From Marinibacterium sp039179965 (GTDB lineage Bacteria > Pseudomonadota > Alphaproteobacteria > Rhodobacterales > Rhodobacteraceae), in assembly GCA_039179965.1 (NCBI GenBank), contig JBCDEC010000048.1, positions 1-22,927 on the forward strand: a DNA stretch of 22,927 nt. The letters are read 5' to 3'. Shown piece by piece: positions 1 to 7,945 of this stretch (positions are counted from its first letter, which is position 1; every line of letters begins with the position of its first letter). The position numbers and the translations under genes are program-made. The notes beneath the pieces were generated by a model. That model was not told the origin of the DNA and searched no databases. It worked only from the letters and a program-made list of their open reading frames with translations.

Positions 1-162
1 ATTGCCGAGGCGCTGCTGGCCACGGGTCTGGGTCTCTTTGCCGCGATCCCGGCGGTCATCTTCTACAACAAGCTCTCGGCGGATGCCGATCGCATCGTCG
101 CGGGGTACGAGACCTTCGCGGATGAATTCGCGACCATCCTGTCGCGTCAGTTGGACGCCTAG
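1..162 (+). CDS. tolQ: TolQ, C-terminal fragment (5' end outside window)
   Basis: Only the last 53 codons are present, in frame from base 1 to a TAG at 160-162. The segment starts with IAEALLATGLGLFAAIPAVI, a typical third transmembrane helix of the TolQ/ExbB/MotA proton-channel family, followed by a cytoplasmic tail ending SRQLDA. In the family, TolQ pentamers surround TolR and convert proton-motive force into TolA movement. Identity rests on this helix and on tolR starting three bases after the stop (ATG at 166), followed by tolA, tolB and pal. ExbB would look similar over such a short piece, but the Tol neighbours decide for TolQ. Confidence 0.9.
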   Translation: MAEALLATGLGLFAAIPAVIFYNKLSADADRIVAGYETFADEFATILSRQLDA

Positions 163-165
163 AGC

Positions 166-654
166 ATGGCGGCCGCGGTTCAGAACACGGAACGGCGCAC
201 CCGCAAGCGGGGGCACCGCCGCGCCCGGCCAATGGCGGAAATCAATGTCACGCCGTTTGTGGACGTGATGATGGTGCTCTTGATCATTTTCATGGTGGCG
301 GCGCCGTTACTGACCGTGGGGGTGCCGGTGGAACTGCCGCGCACCGCCGCCAATGCCCTGCCCGAATCCGAGGAAGAGCCGCTGACCGTGACCGTCACCG
401 CGGAGGGGGTGATCCAGATTCAGACAACAGAGACCCCGCGGGAAGAACTGGTCACCCGTCTGCGCGGCATCATCGCCGAGCGCACCAGCGACCGGGTGTT
501 TCTGCGGGCGGATGGCCGGGTGCCCTATGCCATAGTCATGGAGGTCATGGGCGCGCTGAACGCCGGCGGGTTCTCCAATATCGGGCTGGTCACGGATACA
601 GGCGGGCCGCGGCTCGACGGCACGGCGGTCGACGACGCGGTCCGGGACGAGTAA
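166..654 (+). CDS. tolR: TolR, inner-membrane proton-channel subunit
   Basis: 162 residues. TolR works with TolQ in the inner membrane to energise TolA. A basic N-terminus (about residues 8-22) is followed by INVTPFVDVMMVLLIIFMVAAPLL, one transmembrane helix with the family's conserved Asp at residue 33 (equivalent to E. coli TolR Asp23, in the proton path). The rest is the periplasmic domain, with a terminal segment RVFLRADGRVPYAIVMEVM and GFSNIGLVT typical of ExbD/TolR. Length is slightly above E. coli TolR. The start at 166 lies three bases after the tolQ stop, so the two are probably translationally coupled. Confidence 0.95.
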   Translation: MAAAVQNTERRTRKRGHRRARPMAEINVTPFVDVMMVLLIIFMVAAPLLTVGVPVELPRTAANALPESEEEPLTVTVTAEGVIQIQTTETPREELVTRLRGIIAERTSDRVFLRADGRVPYAIVMEVMGALNAGGFSNIGLVTDTGGPRLDGTAVDDAVRDE

Positions 655-664
655 GGCGCGGGCG

Positions 665-1822
665 GTGCAGGCCGGAACGGCCATATCGGGGATCGGGCAT
701 CTGGGGCTGGTGGTCTGGATGATGATCGGAGGCGTGTTCCAGGCTGAGCCCGAGCCGCCGCAAATCAGCGATGTCGCCCTGGTGTCCGCCGAAGAATACG
801 CCGCGCTGAAAGCGCCGCAAGCCGCGCCGGATGCGTCCGATGCTGTCCCGGGTCTCATCGAACCTGAAACACCAGAGCAACAGGCGCTGCCCCAGACAAG
901 CGAGGATGCAACGCCTGATCGTCAGGACCCGTCGCCACCGGAGCCGCCGGACCCGACCCCGGAGCCGCCGGTCGCACCCGAACCGCCCAGCCCGCCAGAG
1001 CCCGAGATTGCTCAGACGCCGCCTGATATTGCCCCGCCCGACCCGCCGGCCGATGACGTTGCGGCCCTGGTCCCGGAGGCCGCATCCCGGCCCGAGACGC
1101 GTCCGGTAGACCGCGAGGCGTCTGTCCCCGCACCACCACAGCCGCCCGATGCACGCCCCGATAGCGTGACCGAAGCACCGGTGGCACCCGAAGGTCTCGA
1201 CGCCGAGGCGCCCGAGGCCGACACCGCCGCCGCACCGCAGGAGGCCACGGATCAGCCGCCGGACCCGGAGACCGATCCGGAGGTCGAGTCCAGCACCATA
1301 GCGCCCACGGCGTCGGTCCGACCGCTCACGCGCCCCGACCGCCCCACACCGCCGCAACCGACCGAAGAACCCACGCAGACGGCACAGCCCGCTGAGCCAG
1401 CCGCCGAAGACACCGATACCGGGCGCAATCAGGCCGTCGACGATGCCGTGGCTGCGGCCTTGGGACAGGCCGGTGCGCCCAGTTCCGCGCCGACCGGACC
1501 GCCGCTCACCGGCGGCGAACGCGAGGCCTTGCGGGTGGCCGTGTCGCAATGCTGGAGCGTTGGGTCCTTGTCATCGGCAGCGCTGGAGACCACAGTGGTT
1601 GCGGGGGTATCGATGACGCCGGACGGGCGGCCTGTGACAAATTCCATTCGGCTTTTGTCCTGGAGTGACGGCACTGAGGCGGCGGCGCAGCAGGCCTTTG
1701 GCGCCGCACGGCGCGCGATCATTCGGTGCGGCCAGCAAGGCTATCCTTTGCCAGCAGACAAATACGAGCAATGGCGCGAAATCGAGATGACATTCAACCC
1801 CGAGAAGATGCAGTACAGATGA
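665..1822 (+). CDS. tolA: TolA-like energy transducer with Pro/acidic-rich linker
   Basis: 385 residues from a GTG at 665, ten bases after tolR. The product has a single N-terminal membrane helix (about residues 6-25) containing Ser8-xxx-His12, matching the SxxxH motif that couples TolA/TonB to the proton channel. Residues about 28-265 form a low-complexity periplasmic linker rich in Pro, Glu, Asp and Ala, unlike the Ala/Lys/Glu helix of E. coli TolA. Residues about 275-385 form a compact C-terminal domain with two Cys (in SQCWSVG and IIRCGQQGYP), as in the TolA/TonB C-terminal fold that reaches TolB and Pal. The stop TGA overlaps the tolB ATG. Function is assigned from position and architecture. 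Confidence 0.85.
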   Translation: MQAGTAISGIGHLGLVVWMMIGGVFQAEPEPPQISDVALVSAEEYAALKAPQAAPDASDAVPGLIEPETPEQQALPQTSEDATPDRQDPSPPEPPDPTPEPPVAPEPPSPPEPEIAQTPPDIAPPDPPADDVAALVPEAASRPETRPVDREASVPAPPQPPDARPDSVTEAPVAPEGLDAEAPEADTAAAPQEATDQPPDPETDPEVESSTIAPTASVRPLTRPDRPTPPQPTEEPTQTAQPAEPAAEDTDTGRNQAVDDAVAAALGQAGAPSSAPTGPPLTGGEREALRVAVSQCWSVGSLSSAALETTVVAGVSMTPDGRPVTNSIRLLSWSDGTEAAAQQAFGAARRAIIRCGQQGYPLPADKYEQWREIEMTFNPEKMQYR

Positions 1823-3144
1823 TGCGACAGGTCCAGTTTTTGCTTTTCGCCGCGTTGGCGGCCCTGATGCTGCCAGGAATGCTCCTGGCCCAAGGGCCGC
1901 TGCGCATTGAGATCACCGACGGGGTCGTTGAGCCTCTGCCTTTTGCCGTACCGGATTTTGTCCCCGACAGTCAGGCGGCGGCGGAATATGGCAGCTCGCT
2001 GGCCCGCGTGATCGCGACGGATCTGTCTGGAACCGGCCTGTTTCGCGAGATCCCGGCTTCGGCCCATATCTCCAAAGTGACAGATTTCGCCGCTCCGGTG
2101 CAATTTGCCGACTGGAAGACGATCAACGCGCAGGCGTTGATCACCGGAGGCGTGTCCTTGAGCGGAGACCGCCTGACCGTCCGGTTCCGTCTCTACGATG
2201 TGTTTTCTGGTGCAGAGATCGGCACCGGGTTGCAGTTTGCGGGCACAACCGATGGCTGGCGCCGTATGGCCCACAAGGTTGCCGATACGGTTTACGAACG
2301 TTTGACCGGGGAAACGCCCTATTTTGACAGCCGCGTGGTGTTTGTCTCGGAAAGCGGGCCCAAGAATGACCGCAAAAAGCGGCTGGCGATCATGGATTAC
2401 GATGGCGCCAATGTGCAGTATCTCACCGACAGCAACGCTTTGGTCCTCGCCCCGCGCTTTTCGCCAACCGGGGATCGGGTGCTTTACACCAGCTACGAGA
2501 CCGGATTTCCGCGGATCTATGTGATGGATGTCGGCCAGGTCCGACGGCAGGTGCTGGATACTCAGGACGGCTCGATGAGTTTCGCGCCGCGCTTTTCACC
2601 TGACGGACGCACTGTGGTCTTTTCGCAGGCGCAGGGCGGCAACACCGACATCTATGCAATGGACCTTGGTTCAGGCACGCGCAAGCGGCTGACCAACACG
2701 CCATCCATTGAAACCGCTCCCAGTTTCTCGCCCGATGGCAGTCAGATTGTATTCGAAAGCGACCGCTCCGGCGGACAGCAGCTTTACATCATGCCCGCCT
2801 CGGGCGGCGAAGCGCGGCGGATCTCTTCGGGGAAGGGGCGGTACGGCACACCTGTCTGGTCCCCGCGCGGGGATCTCATTGCCTTTACCAAACAAAGCAA
2901 CGGCCGTTTCCACATTGGCGTGATGCGCACGGACGGCACCGGAGAGCGCCTGCTCACGGCCTCGTTCCTTGACGAGGGCCCGACCTGGTCGCCCAATGGG
3001 CGGGTGATCATGTTCACGCGCGAAAGCCAGGGCGCGAGCGGAGAGGCGCGACTTTATTCGGTCGATGTCTCGGGGCGCAACCTGCGTCCGGTCGCCACGC
3101 CCACCGGCGCCTCCGATCCGGCCTGGTCCCCGCTGCAGCGCTAA
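1819..3144 (+). CDS. tolB: TolB, periplasmic beta-propeller of Tol-Pal
   Basis: 441 residues from ATG 1819, which overlaps the tolA stop (ATGA). The reading frame is open further upstream, but only this start places the signal peptide (MMRQVQFLLFAALAALMLPG, cleavage after LLAQ) at the N-terminus; ATG 1822 is an equivalent alternative. An N-terminal alpha/beta domain (about 25-165) precedes a six-bladed propeller whose repeats carry the signatures FSPTGD, FSPDGR, FSPDGS, WSPRGD, WSPNGR and WSP near the C-terminus. In the family TolB binds Pal and is displaced by TolA, cycling Pal to division sites. Length matches usual TolB. Confidence 0.96.
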   Translation: MMRQVQFLLFAALAALMLPGMLLAQGPLRIEITDGVVEPLPFAVPDFVPDSQAAAEYGSSLARVIATDLSGTGLFREIPASAHISKVTDFAAPVQFADWKTINAQALITGGVSLSGDRLTVRFRLYDVFSGAEIGTGLQFAGTTDGWRRMAHKVADTVYERLTGETPYFDSRVVFVSESGPKNDRKKRLAIMDYDGANVQYLTDSNALVLAPRFSPTGDRVLYTSYETGFPRIYVMDVGQVRRQVLDTQDGSMSFAPRFSPDGRTVVFSQAQGGNTDIYAMDLGSGTRKRLTNTPSIETAPSFSPDGSQIVFESDRSGGQQLYIMPASGGEARRISSGKGRYGTPVWSPRGDLIAFTKQSNGRFHIGVMRTDGTGERLLTASFLDEGPTWSPNGRVIMFTRESQGASGEARLYSVDVSGRNLRPVATPTGASDPAWSPLQR

Positions 3145-3162
3145 GGCGCCCATCGCGCGGAT

Positions 3163-3201
3163 TTGTTCACACTTACAGGATGCTGTGCTAAGACCTAGGT
3201 C
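3163..3201 (+). promoter_or_regulatory. Possible pal promoter region with perfect palindrome
   Basis: The 93-base gap between tolB and pal holds a -35-like TTGTTC (3163-3168), a weak -10-like TGCTAA 17 bases further on (3186-3191), and immediately after it the perfect 10-base palindrome GACCTAGGTC (3192-3201). This could give pal-cpoB-tilS a transcript of their own, with the palindrome as an operator or start-site feature. The -10 match is poor, so this is a tentative call. Confidence 0.25.
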
Positions 3202-3237
3202 GAGGAACAAGCTCAAAAAAAGCAAAAGGGCAAGAGC

Positions 3238-3756
3238 ATGAACGTGGCCAGCAAATGGGCGGCTCTTCTGGTGGTGGGGGCGTTGGCGGCCTGTACCCAG
3301 AACGAACCGTTCGAAGACATCACCTCGCCCGGGTCGGGCGGTTTCGGCACGACGGGCGACGCGGCAGCGGGATCGGCGGCGGATCCGGCGTCCCCTGTGT
3401 TTTTCCAGCAATCCGTGGGCGACCGCGTGTTCTTTGAGATAGACCAGTCGACGCTGACCGCAAGTGGTCGGCAGACTCTGGATGCGCAGGCCAACTGGTT
3501 GATACAAAACACGGATTTCACTGCCGTGATCGAAGGGCATGCAGATGAGCAGGGCACGCGTGAATACAACGTGGCGCTTGGCGAGCGGCGTGCGAATGCG
3601 GCGCGGGAATATCTGATTTCGCGCGGAATTGCCGGCAGCCGGTTGAAAATTGTCAGCTTTGGAAAGGAACGCCCGGTGGAGATCTGCTCCGACGAGGCCT
3701 GCTATTCCAAAAACCGCCGTGCCGTCACGGTACTGGCAACGGGACTAACGGGGTAA
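3238..3756 (+). CDS. pal: Pal, peptidoglycan-associated outer-membrane lipoprotein
   Basis: 172 residues. The N-terminus MNVASKWAALLVVGALAAC is a lipoprotein signal with lipobox LAAC and lipidated Cys19; the next residue is Thr, compatible with outer-membrane sorting. A flexible Gly/Ala/Ser linker (about 25-60) leads to an OmpA-like peptidoglycan-binding domain (about 62-172), with VIEGHADEQGTREYNVALGE and RRAVTVL as in other Pal proteins. Pal anchors the outer membrane to peptidoglycan and is the cargo mobilised by TolQRAB during constriction. A 93-base gap separates it from tolB and only four bases separate it from cpoB. Confidence 0.97.
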   Translation: MNVASKWAALLVVGALAACTQNEPFEDITSPGSGGFGTTGDAAAGSAADPASPVFFQQSVGDRVFFEIDQSTLTASGRQTLDAQANWLIQNTDFTAVIEGHADEQGTREYNVALGERRANAAREYLISRGIAGSRLKIVSFGKERPVEICSDEACYSKNRRAVTVLATGLTG

Positions 3757-3760
3757 CGTC

Positions 3761-4588
3761 ATGGGGCTGCGCGCAACCGCTACGGCGCTGATCTGCGCCC
3801 TGGCCGCCTGGACTGCGCCGGTTCTGGCGCAAGATGACCAGACATTGGCGGATATTCGCCAAGAGCTGTCTGTTCTGTATGTCGAGGTGCAGCGGCTGAA
3901 CCGCGAGCTTTCGACGACCGGCACCCCGTCTGTGCAACTGGGCGGGGACACCGTCCTTGACCGTGTGGCCTCGATGGAAACCGCGTTGCAGCGTCTGACC
4001 GCCCGCACCGAACAGCTTGAGTTTCGCATCGAAGAGATCGTGCGGGATGGCACCAACCGGATCGGTGACCTGGAATTCCGGCTGGTGGAACTCGAAGGCG
4101 GGGACGTCAGCCAGTTGAGCGACACGACCACCCTGGGAGGGACGGCGGCCGCACCTGCGGGACCGGCCGCGCCGACTGTGCCCGCGCCCCAGGAAACCGA
4201 GCTGGCGATCAGCGAACGCGCGGATTACGACACGGCCCGCACCGCCCTGAGCGAAGCCCGGTTCCGCGCGGCCGCAGATGGATTTGCGCGGTTTGTCGAG
4301 TCCTATCCCGGCAGCCCCCTTGCGGCGGACGCGCATCTGGGTCGCGGCAAGGCTCTGGCGGGCCTGGAGGACACGCGTGAGGCGGCACGCGCCTATCTTG
4401 CAAGCTTTAGCGCCGATCCCACCGGACCGGCAGCCCCGGAAGCGCTGACCCTTCTGGGCGCCACTCTGGGCCGCCTTGGCCAGGTCGATCAGGCCTGTCT
4501 CACACTGGGCGAGGTTTCGGCCCGGTTTCCTTTGTCCGAAGCGGTGCCCGTGGCACAGGGCGAGATGGAGGCGCTGGGCTGTACGTGA
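3761..4588 (+). CDS. cpoB: CpoB (YbgF), periplasmic Tol-Pal accessory TPR protein
   Basis: 275 residues with a signal peptide (cleavage likely after PVLAQ, about residue 24). Residues about 25-95 are heptad-like (ELSVLYVEVQRLNRELS, ASMETALQRLTARTEQLEFRIEEI), the N-terminal coiled coil that trimerises YbgF/CpoB. A short Ala/Pro linker follows, and residues about 145-275 hold TPR-like repeats (YDTARTALSEARFRAAADGF, YPGSPLAADAHLGRGKAL, LGQVDQACLTLGEVSARFP). In E. coli CpoB tunes PBP1B activity and coordinates it with Tol constriction. It begins four bases after pal and its last codons overlap the tilS GTG start. Confidence 0.93.
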   Translation: MGLRATATALICALAAWTAPVLAQDDQTLADIRQELSVLYVEVQRLNRELSTTGTPSVQLGGDTVLDRVASMETALQRLTARTEQLEFRIEEIVRDGTNRIGDLEFRLVELEGGDVSQLSDTTTLGGTAAAPAGPAAPTVPAPQETELAISERADYDTARTALSEARFRAAADGFARFVESYPGSPLAADAHLGRGKALAGLEDTREAARAYLASFSADPTGPAAPEALTLLGATLGRLGQVDQACLTLGEVSARFPLSEAVPVAQGEMEALGCT

Positions 4589-5841
4589 GTTTTTCGGATG
4601 TCGACATCTGTTCGGTCATTCGGTCGCAGTTCCTTGCCTCTCCCCCATCGCGGCTGGGTGTCGCCGTATCTGGAGGCAGCGACTCGCTGGCCCTGTTGCA
4701 TTCCCTAAGCCGTTGTTTCGCACAAGGTAGCGTCGCGCTGCACGCGGTGACGGTTGACCACGGCCTGAGGCCGGAGGCCGCGCAAGAGGCTGCTCAGGTC
4801 GCGGCTTTTGCCGACAGCCTGGGGTTGCCGCATACCACGCTGCAATGGGACGGCTGGAACGGACAGGGCAACCTGCAGGCCTGTGCCCGAGACGCGCGCT
4901 ACCGTCTGATCGGGGAGTGGGCGCGCGCCAACAAGATCGCATCGGTGGCCACAGGCCATACCGCGGACGATCAGGCGGAAACCGTTGTGATGCGGCTGGC
5001 CCGGTCCTCTGGCGTCAACGGGCTGTCAGCGATGTCGGTGCGTCGCACGCTCCATGGCGTGTCGATCGTGCGCCCGATGCTGGGGCTGACGCGCAAGGAC
5101 CTGCGGGCCTATCTGCGGCGTCAGGGCATCTCCTGGACAGATGATCCGTCCAACGACGACCTGCGCTTTGAGCGCATTCAGGTCCGCCAGGCGCTGGAAC
5201 ATCTGGACAAGCTGGGAGTATCCGTGTCGCGCCTGGCAGAAGTTGCGGGCAATATGGGCGAAGCCCGCGAAGCGCTGGACTGGTACACCTTTGTCACCGC
5301 CCGCGACATCGCCTGCGTGAAGGGCGGCGATGTGGTTGTCGATCTGCGACGGTTCCGCACGTTGCCGCGTGAAATCGCCCGCCGCCTGATCCTGAATGCC
5401 GTGCGTTGGATTGGACGGGCGGATTATCCTCCGCGCCGCTCGGCCATGGGAGAGGCCATAGACGCCATTCGGCGGGGGCGTGGCACAACGCTGGGTGGGT
5501 GCCGCATTGTGGTCAGCGGAACCTCGATCTGGATCTGCCGCGAATTTGCCGCAGCCCGGGCCGAACGCGCCCAGCCCGGTCAGCTATGGGATGGCCGCTG
5601 GACCTTGTTCGGACCGGTTGATCAGGGCGGATTACACATCGCCGCGCTTGGCCAAAGAGGCCTGGAAACAGTGCCTGACTGGCGGGATACGGGCGTTCCT
5701 TCCGTGGCTTTGCTGGCCTCTCCGGGCGTGTGGCAGGGGGACGAATTGGTCGCCGCGCCGCTGGCCGGTTGGTCCAACGGATGGCGTGCGGATCTGCATG
5801 AGAGCGCCGAAGCCTTTTTTGCCGCGCTATTATCCAATTGA
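4585..5841 (+). CDS. tilS: tRNA(Ile)-lysidine synthetase TilS
   Basis: 418 residues from GTG 4585, overlapping the cpoB stop (GTGA). The N-terminal PP-loop ATPase motif SGGSDS lies at residues 29-34 (VAVSGGSDSLALLHSL), followed by VTVDHGLR, ATGHTADDQAETVVMRLARSSG and the RPMLGLTRKDLRAYL segment, all typical of TilS. The enzyme adenylates C34 of the AUA-decoding tRNA-Ile and joins lysine to it, an essential step in cytosolic translation. The C-terminal half (after about residue 230) is poorly conserved, as is usual in alphaproteobacteria. tilS between the tol-pal cluster and ftsH is a common arrangement in the class. Confidence 0.95.
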   Translation: MSFSDVDICSVIRSQFLASPPSRLGVAVSGGSDSLALLHSLSRCFAQGSVALHAVTVDHGLRPEAAQEAAQVAAFADSLGLPHTTLQWDGWNGQGNLQACARDARYRLIGEWARANKIASVATGHTADDQAETVVMRLARSSGVNGLSAMSVRRTLHGVSIVRPMLGLTRKDLRAYLRRQGISWTDDPSNDDLRFERIQVRQALEHLDKLGVSVSRLAEVAGNMGEAREALDWYTFVTARDIACVKGGDVVVDLRRFRTLPREIARRLILNAVRWIGRADYPPRRSAMGEAIDAIRRGRGTTLGGCRIVVSGTSIWICREFAAARAERAQPGQLWDGRWTLFGPVDQGGLHIAALGQRGLETVPDWRDTGVPSVALLASPGVWQGDELVAAPLAGWSNGWRADLHESAEAFFAALLSN

Positions 5842-5843
5842 AC

Positions 5844-5868
5844 CTTGGCCCGTGATGTCTATCTTATG
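5844..5868 (+). promoter_or_regulatory. Weak candidate heat-shock (RpoH-like) promoter for ftsH
   Basis: In the 74-base tilS-ftsH gap, CTTG (5844-5847) is followed 15 bases later by CTTAT (5863-5867). From memory, alphaproteobacterial RpoH promoters resemble CTTG with a CYTAT box about 17 bases downstream, and ftsH is a heat-shock gene in relatives such as Caulobacter. Spacing is about two bases short and the bases after CTTAT do not match well, so this is tentative. ftsH may equally be read through from tilS. Confidence 0.25.
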
Positions 5869-5915
5869 GACAATCGGGCTCGTGGCATGGCGGCCCTGAA
5901 TTCGGGAGAGTTTCC

Positions 5916-7832
5916 TTGGGAAATGCACGTAACATTGCGTTTTGGGTGGTTCTGTTCCTGTTGATCCTTGCGCTGTTCAATTTGTTCAGTGGATCCGGCG
6001 GGACCTTGCAAAACCGCGAGATCAGCTATTCGGACTTCGTCCAGTCGGTCGAAGCCGGAGAGGTGTCACAGGTCACGGTCGACGGGGAGCAGGTGCGCTT
6101 CCGGGGGGCTGACAGCCAGGACTATGTGACCATCAAGCCAGAAGATGCTGAGATCACCAACCTCTTGATTGAAAACAATGTTCCGCTCCGCGCAGAGCAA
6201 CAGCAGCAGTCGGGCTTCCAGGCTTTTATCCTGTCGCTGTTGCCGTTCCTGCTGCTGATCGGCGTCTGGATTTACTTCATGAACCGGATGCAGGGCGGCG
6301 GCAAAGGCGGCGCGATGGGCTTTGGGAAATCCAAGGCGAAAATGCTGACAGAAAAGCATGGTCGCGTCACATTTGACGATGTGGCCGGGATTGACGAGGC
6401 GAAAGAAGAGCTCGAGGAAATCGTTGAATTTCTCCGGAATCCGCAGAAGTTTTCGCGACTCGGTGGCAAGATTCCCAAGGGCGCTTTGCTTGTCGGACCA
6501 CCGGGAACCGGTAAAACTTTGCTGGCGCGCGCCATTGCAGGCGAGGCCGGCGTGCCATTTTTCACAATTTCTGGTTCGGATTTTGTTGAAATGTTTGTCG
6601 GTGTCGGCGCGAGCCGTGTGCGCGACATGTTCGAGCAGGCCAAGAAAAACGCTCCCTGCATCGTCTTCATCGACGAGATCGACGCGGTGGGCCGGCACCG
6701 TGGTGCAGGCTATGGCGGCGGCAATGACGAACGCGAACAGACGCTCAACCAGTTGCTCGTCGAGATGGACGGGTTTGAGGCCAATGAAGGCGTGATCATC
6801 ATCGCCGCGACGAACCGCAAGGACGTGCTGGACCCGGCTCTGCTGCGTCCGGGCCGCTTTGACCGGCAGGTGACGGTGGGCAACCCCGACATCAAAGGTC
6901 GCGAGAAGATCCTCGGCGTGCATGCGCGCAAGACCCCTCTGGGCCCGGATGTGGACCTGCGCATTATCGCGCGCGGCACGCCAGGCTTTTCGGGCGCCGA
7001 TCTTGCAAACCTCGTGAACGAGGCCGCTCTGATGGCCGCGCGGGTCGGGCGGCGTTTTGTCACGATGGAAGACTTCGAGAACGCCAAGGACAAGGTGATG
7101 ATGGGCGCTGAGCGCCGGTCGATGGTCCTGACCCAGGACCAGAAGGAAAAGACGGCCTATCACGAGGCCGGTCACGCCATCGTTGGTCTGTCCCTGCCGC
7201 AGTGCGATCCGGTCTACAAAGCCACAATCATTCCGCGCGGCGGCGCTTTGGGGATGGTTGTCTCATTGCCGGAGATGGACAGGCTCAATTATCACCGTGA
7301 CGAATGCGAGCAAAAGCTTGCGATGACCATGGCCGGCAAGGCGGCCGAGGTGATCAAGTATGGTGAGGACCATGTCTCCAACGGACCAGCGGGCGATATC
7401 ATGCAGGCCAGCCAATTGGCGCGCGCCATGGTGATGCGCTGGGGCATGTCTGACAAGGTCGGCAATATTGACTATGCCGAAGCCCACGAAGGATATCAGG
7501 GCAACACCGCCGGCTTTTCGGTCTCTGCCAATACCAAGGAGATGATCGAAGAAGAAGTGAAGCGCTACATCCAGGAAGGCTACGAGACGGCCCATGGGAT
7601 CCTGGTTGAAAAACATGAGGAGTGGGAGCGTCTGGCGGAAGGGCTGCTGGAATACGAGACTCTGACCGGTGAAGAGATCCAGCGCGTCATCCGTGGCGAG
7701 CCGCCCCAATCGGATGATGATACCGACGACACGTCGGACCCGGGCAACGCACCCAGTGTGACGGCCATTCCGAAGACCCGGCCCAAGAAGACGCCACCCG
7801 ATGGTGGAATGGAGCCGGAACCGACGGTTTAA
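5916..7832 (+). CDS. ftsH: FtsH, ATP-dependent membrane zinc metalloprotease
   Basis: 638 residues, starting at TTG 5916 with a good GGGAGAG Shine-Dalgarno at 5904-5910. This start puts the first membrane helix (residues about 6-25) at the N-terminus as expected. A periplasmic domain and second helix (about 103-123) precede the AAA module: Walker A GPPGTGKT at about 194-201, Walker B VFIDEID, and the second region of homology with NRKDVLDPALLRPGRFDR. The protease zinc site HEAGH is at 416-420. FtsH degrades membrane proteins and short-lived regulators. Length and all catalytic motifs are normal. A strong intrinsic terminator follows. Confidence 0.98.
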   Translation: MGNARNIAFWVVLFLLILALFNLFSGSGGTLQNREISYSDFVQSVEAGEVSQVTVDGEQVRFRGADSQDYVTIKPEDAEITNLLIENNVPLRAEQQQQSGFQAFILSLLPFLLLIGVWIYFMNRMQGGGKGGAMGFGKSKAKMLTEKHGRVTFDDVAGIDEAKEELEEIVEFLRNPQKFSRLGGKIPKGALLVGPPGTGKTLLARAIAGEAGVPFFTISGSDFVEMFVGVGASRVRDMFEQAKKNAPCIVFIDEIDAVGRHRGAGYGGGNDEREQTLNQLLVEMDGFEANEGVIIIAATNRKDVLDPALLRPGRFDRQVTVGNPDIKGREKILGVHARKTPLGPDVDLRIIARGTPGFSGADLANLVNEAALMAARVGRRFVTMEDFENAKDKVMMGAERRSMVLTQDQKEKTAYHEAGHAIVGLSLPQCDPVYKATIIPRGGALGMVVSLPEMDRLNYHRDECEQKLAMTMAGKAAEVIKYGEDHVSNGPAGDIMQASQLARAMVMRWGMSDKVGNIDYAEAHEGYQGNTAGFSVSANTKEMIEEEVKRYIQEGYETAHGILVEKHEEWERLAEGLLEYETLTGEEIQRVIRGEPPQSDDDTDDTSDPGNAPSVTAIPKTRPKKTPPDGGMEPEPTV

Positions 7833-7854
7833 CAGACGGATCCAGATCAAAGAC

Positions 7855-7889
7855 AACCCGCAGGCTCTTGAGCGTGCGGGTTTCTTTTT
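7855..7889 (+). terminator. Intrinsic terminator after ftsH
   Basis: AACCCGCA (7855-7862) pairs perfectly with TGCGGGTT (7875-7882). The intervening GCTCTTGAGC can also pair, making a nearly continuous stem, and a T-rich tail TTTCTTTTT (7881-7889) follows. It starts 22 bases after the ftsH stop, so it probably ends the tol-pal/tilS/ftsH transcript. Confidence 0.85.
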
Positions 7890-7904
7890 GGCTGGCGTCG
7901 TGTC

Positions 7905-7931
7905 GGGGTATTTGAAAAAAGAAAGAAGCAG
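7905..7931 (+). repeat. Dispersed 27-base 3'-end repeat, copy 1
   Basis: GGGGTATTTG followed by AAAAAAGAAAGAAGCAG. It differs from the copy at 9696-9722 at one of 27 positions. It lies 73 bases after the ftsH stop and just past the ftsH terminator, reading in the ftsH direction, with the next gene (ATG 7946) only 14 bases away. The function is not known to me. Confidence 0.75.
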
Positions 7932-7945
7932 CAGGGGGGCTGAAC

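Noticed and set aside
590..1549. 319-codon Gly/Arg-rich open frame on the minus strand
   Set aside because: It is the complement of the Pro-rich tolA linker; its composition is a direct consequence of that.
6066..7175. 369-codon open frame on the minus strand
   Set aside because: It is antisense to the AAA core of ftsH, with no ribosome site or family resemblance.
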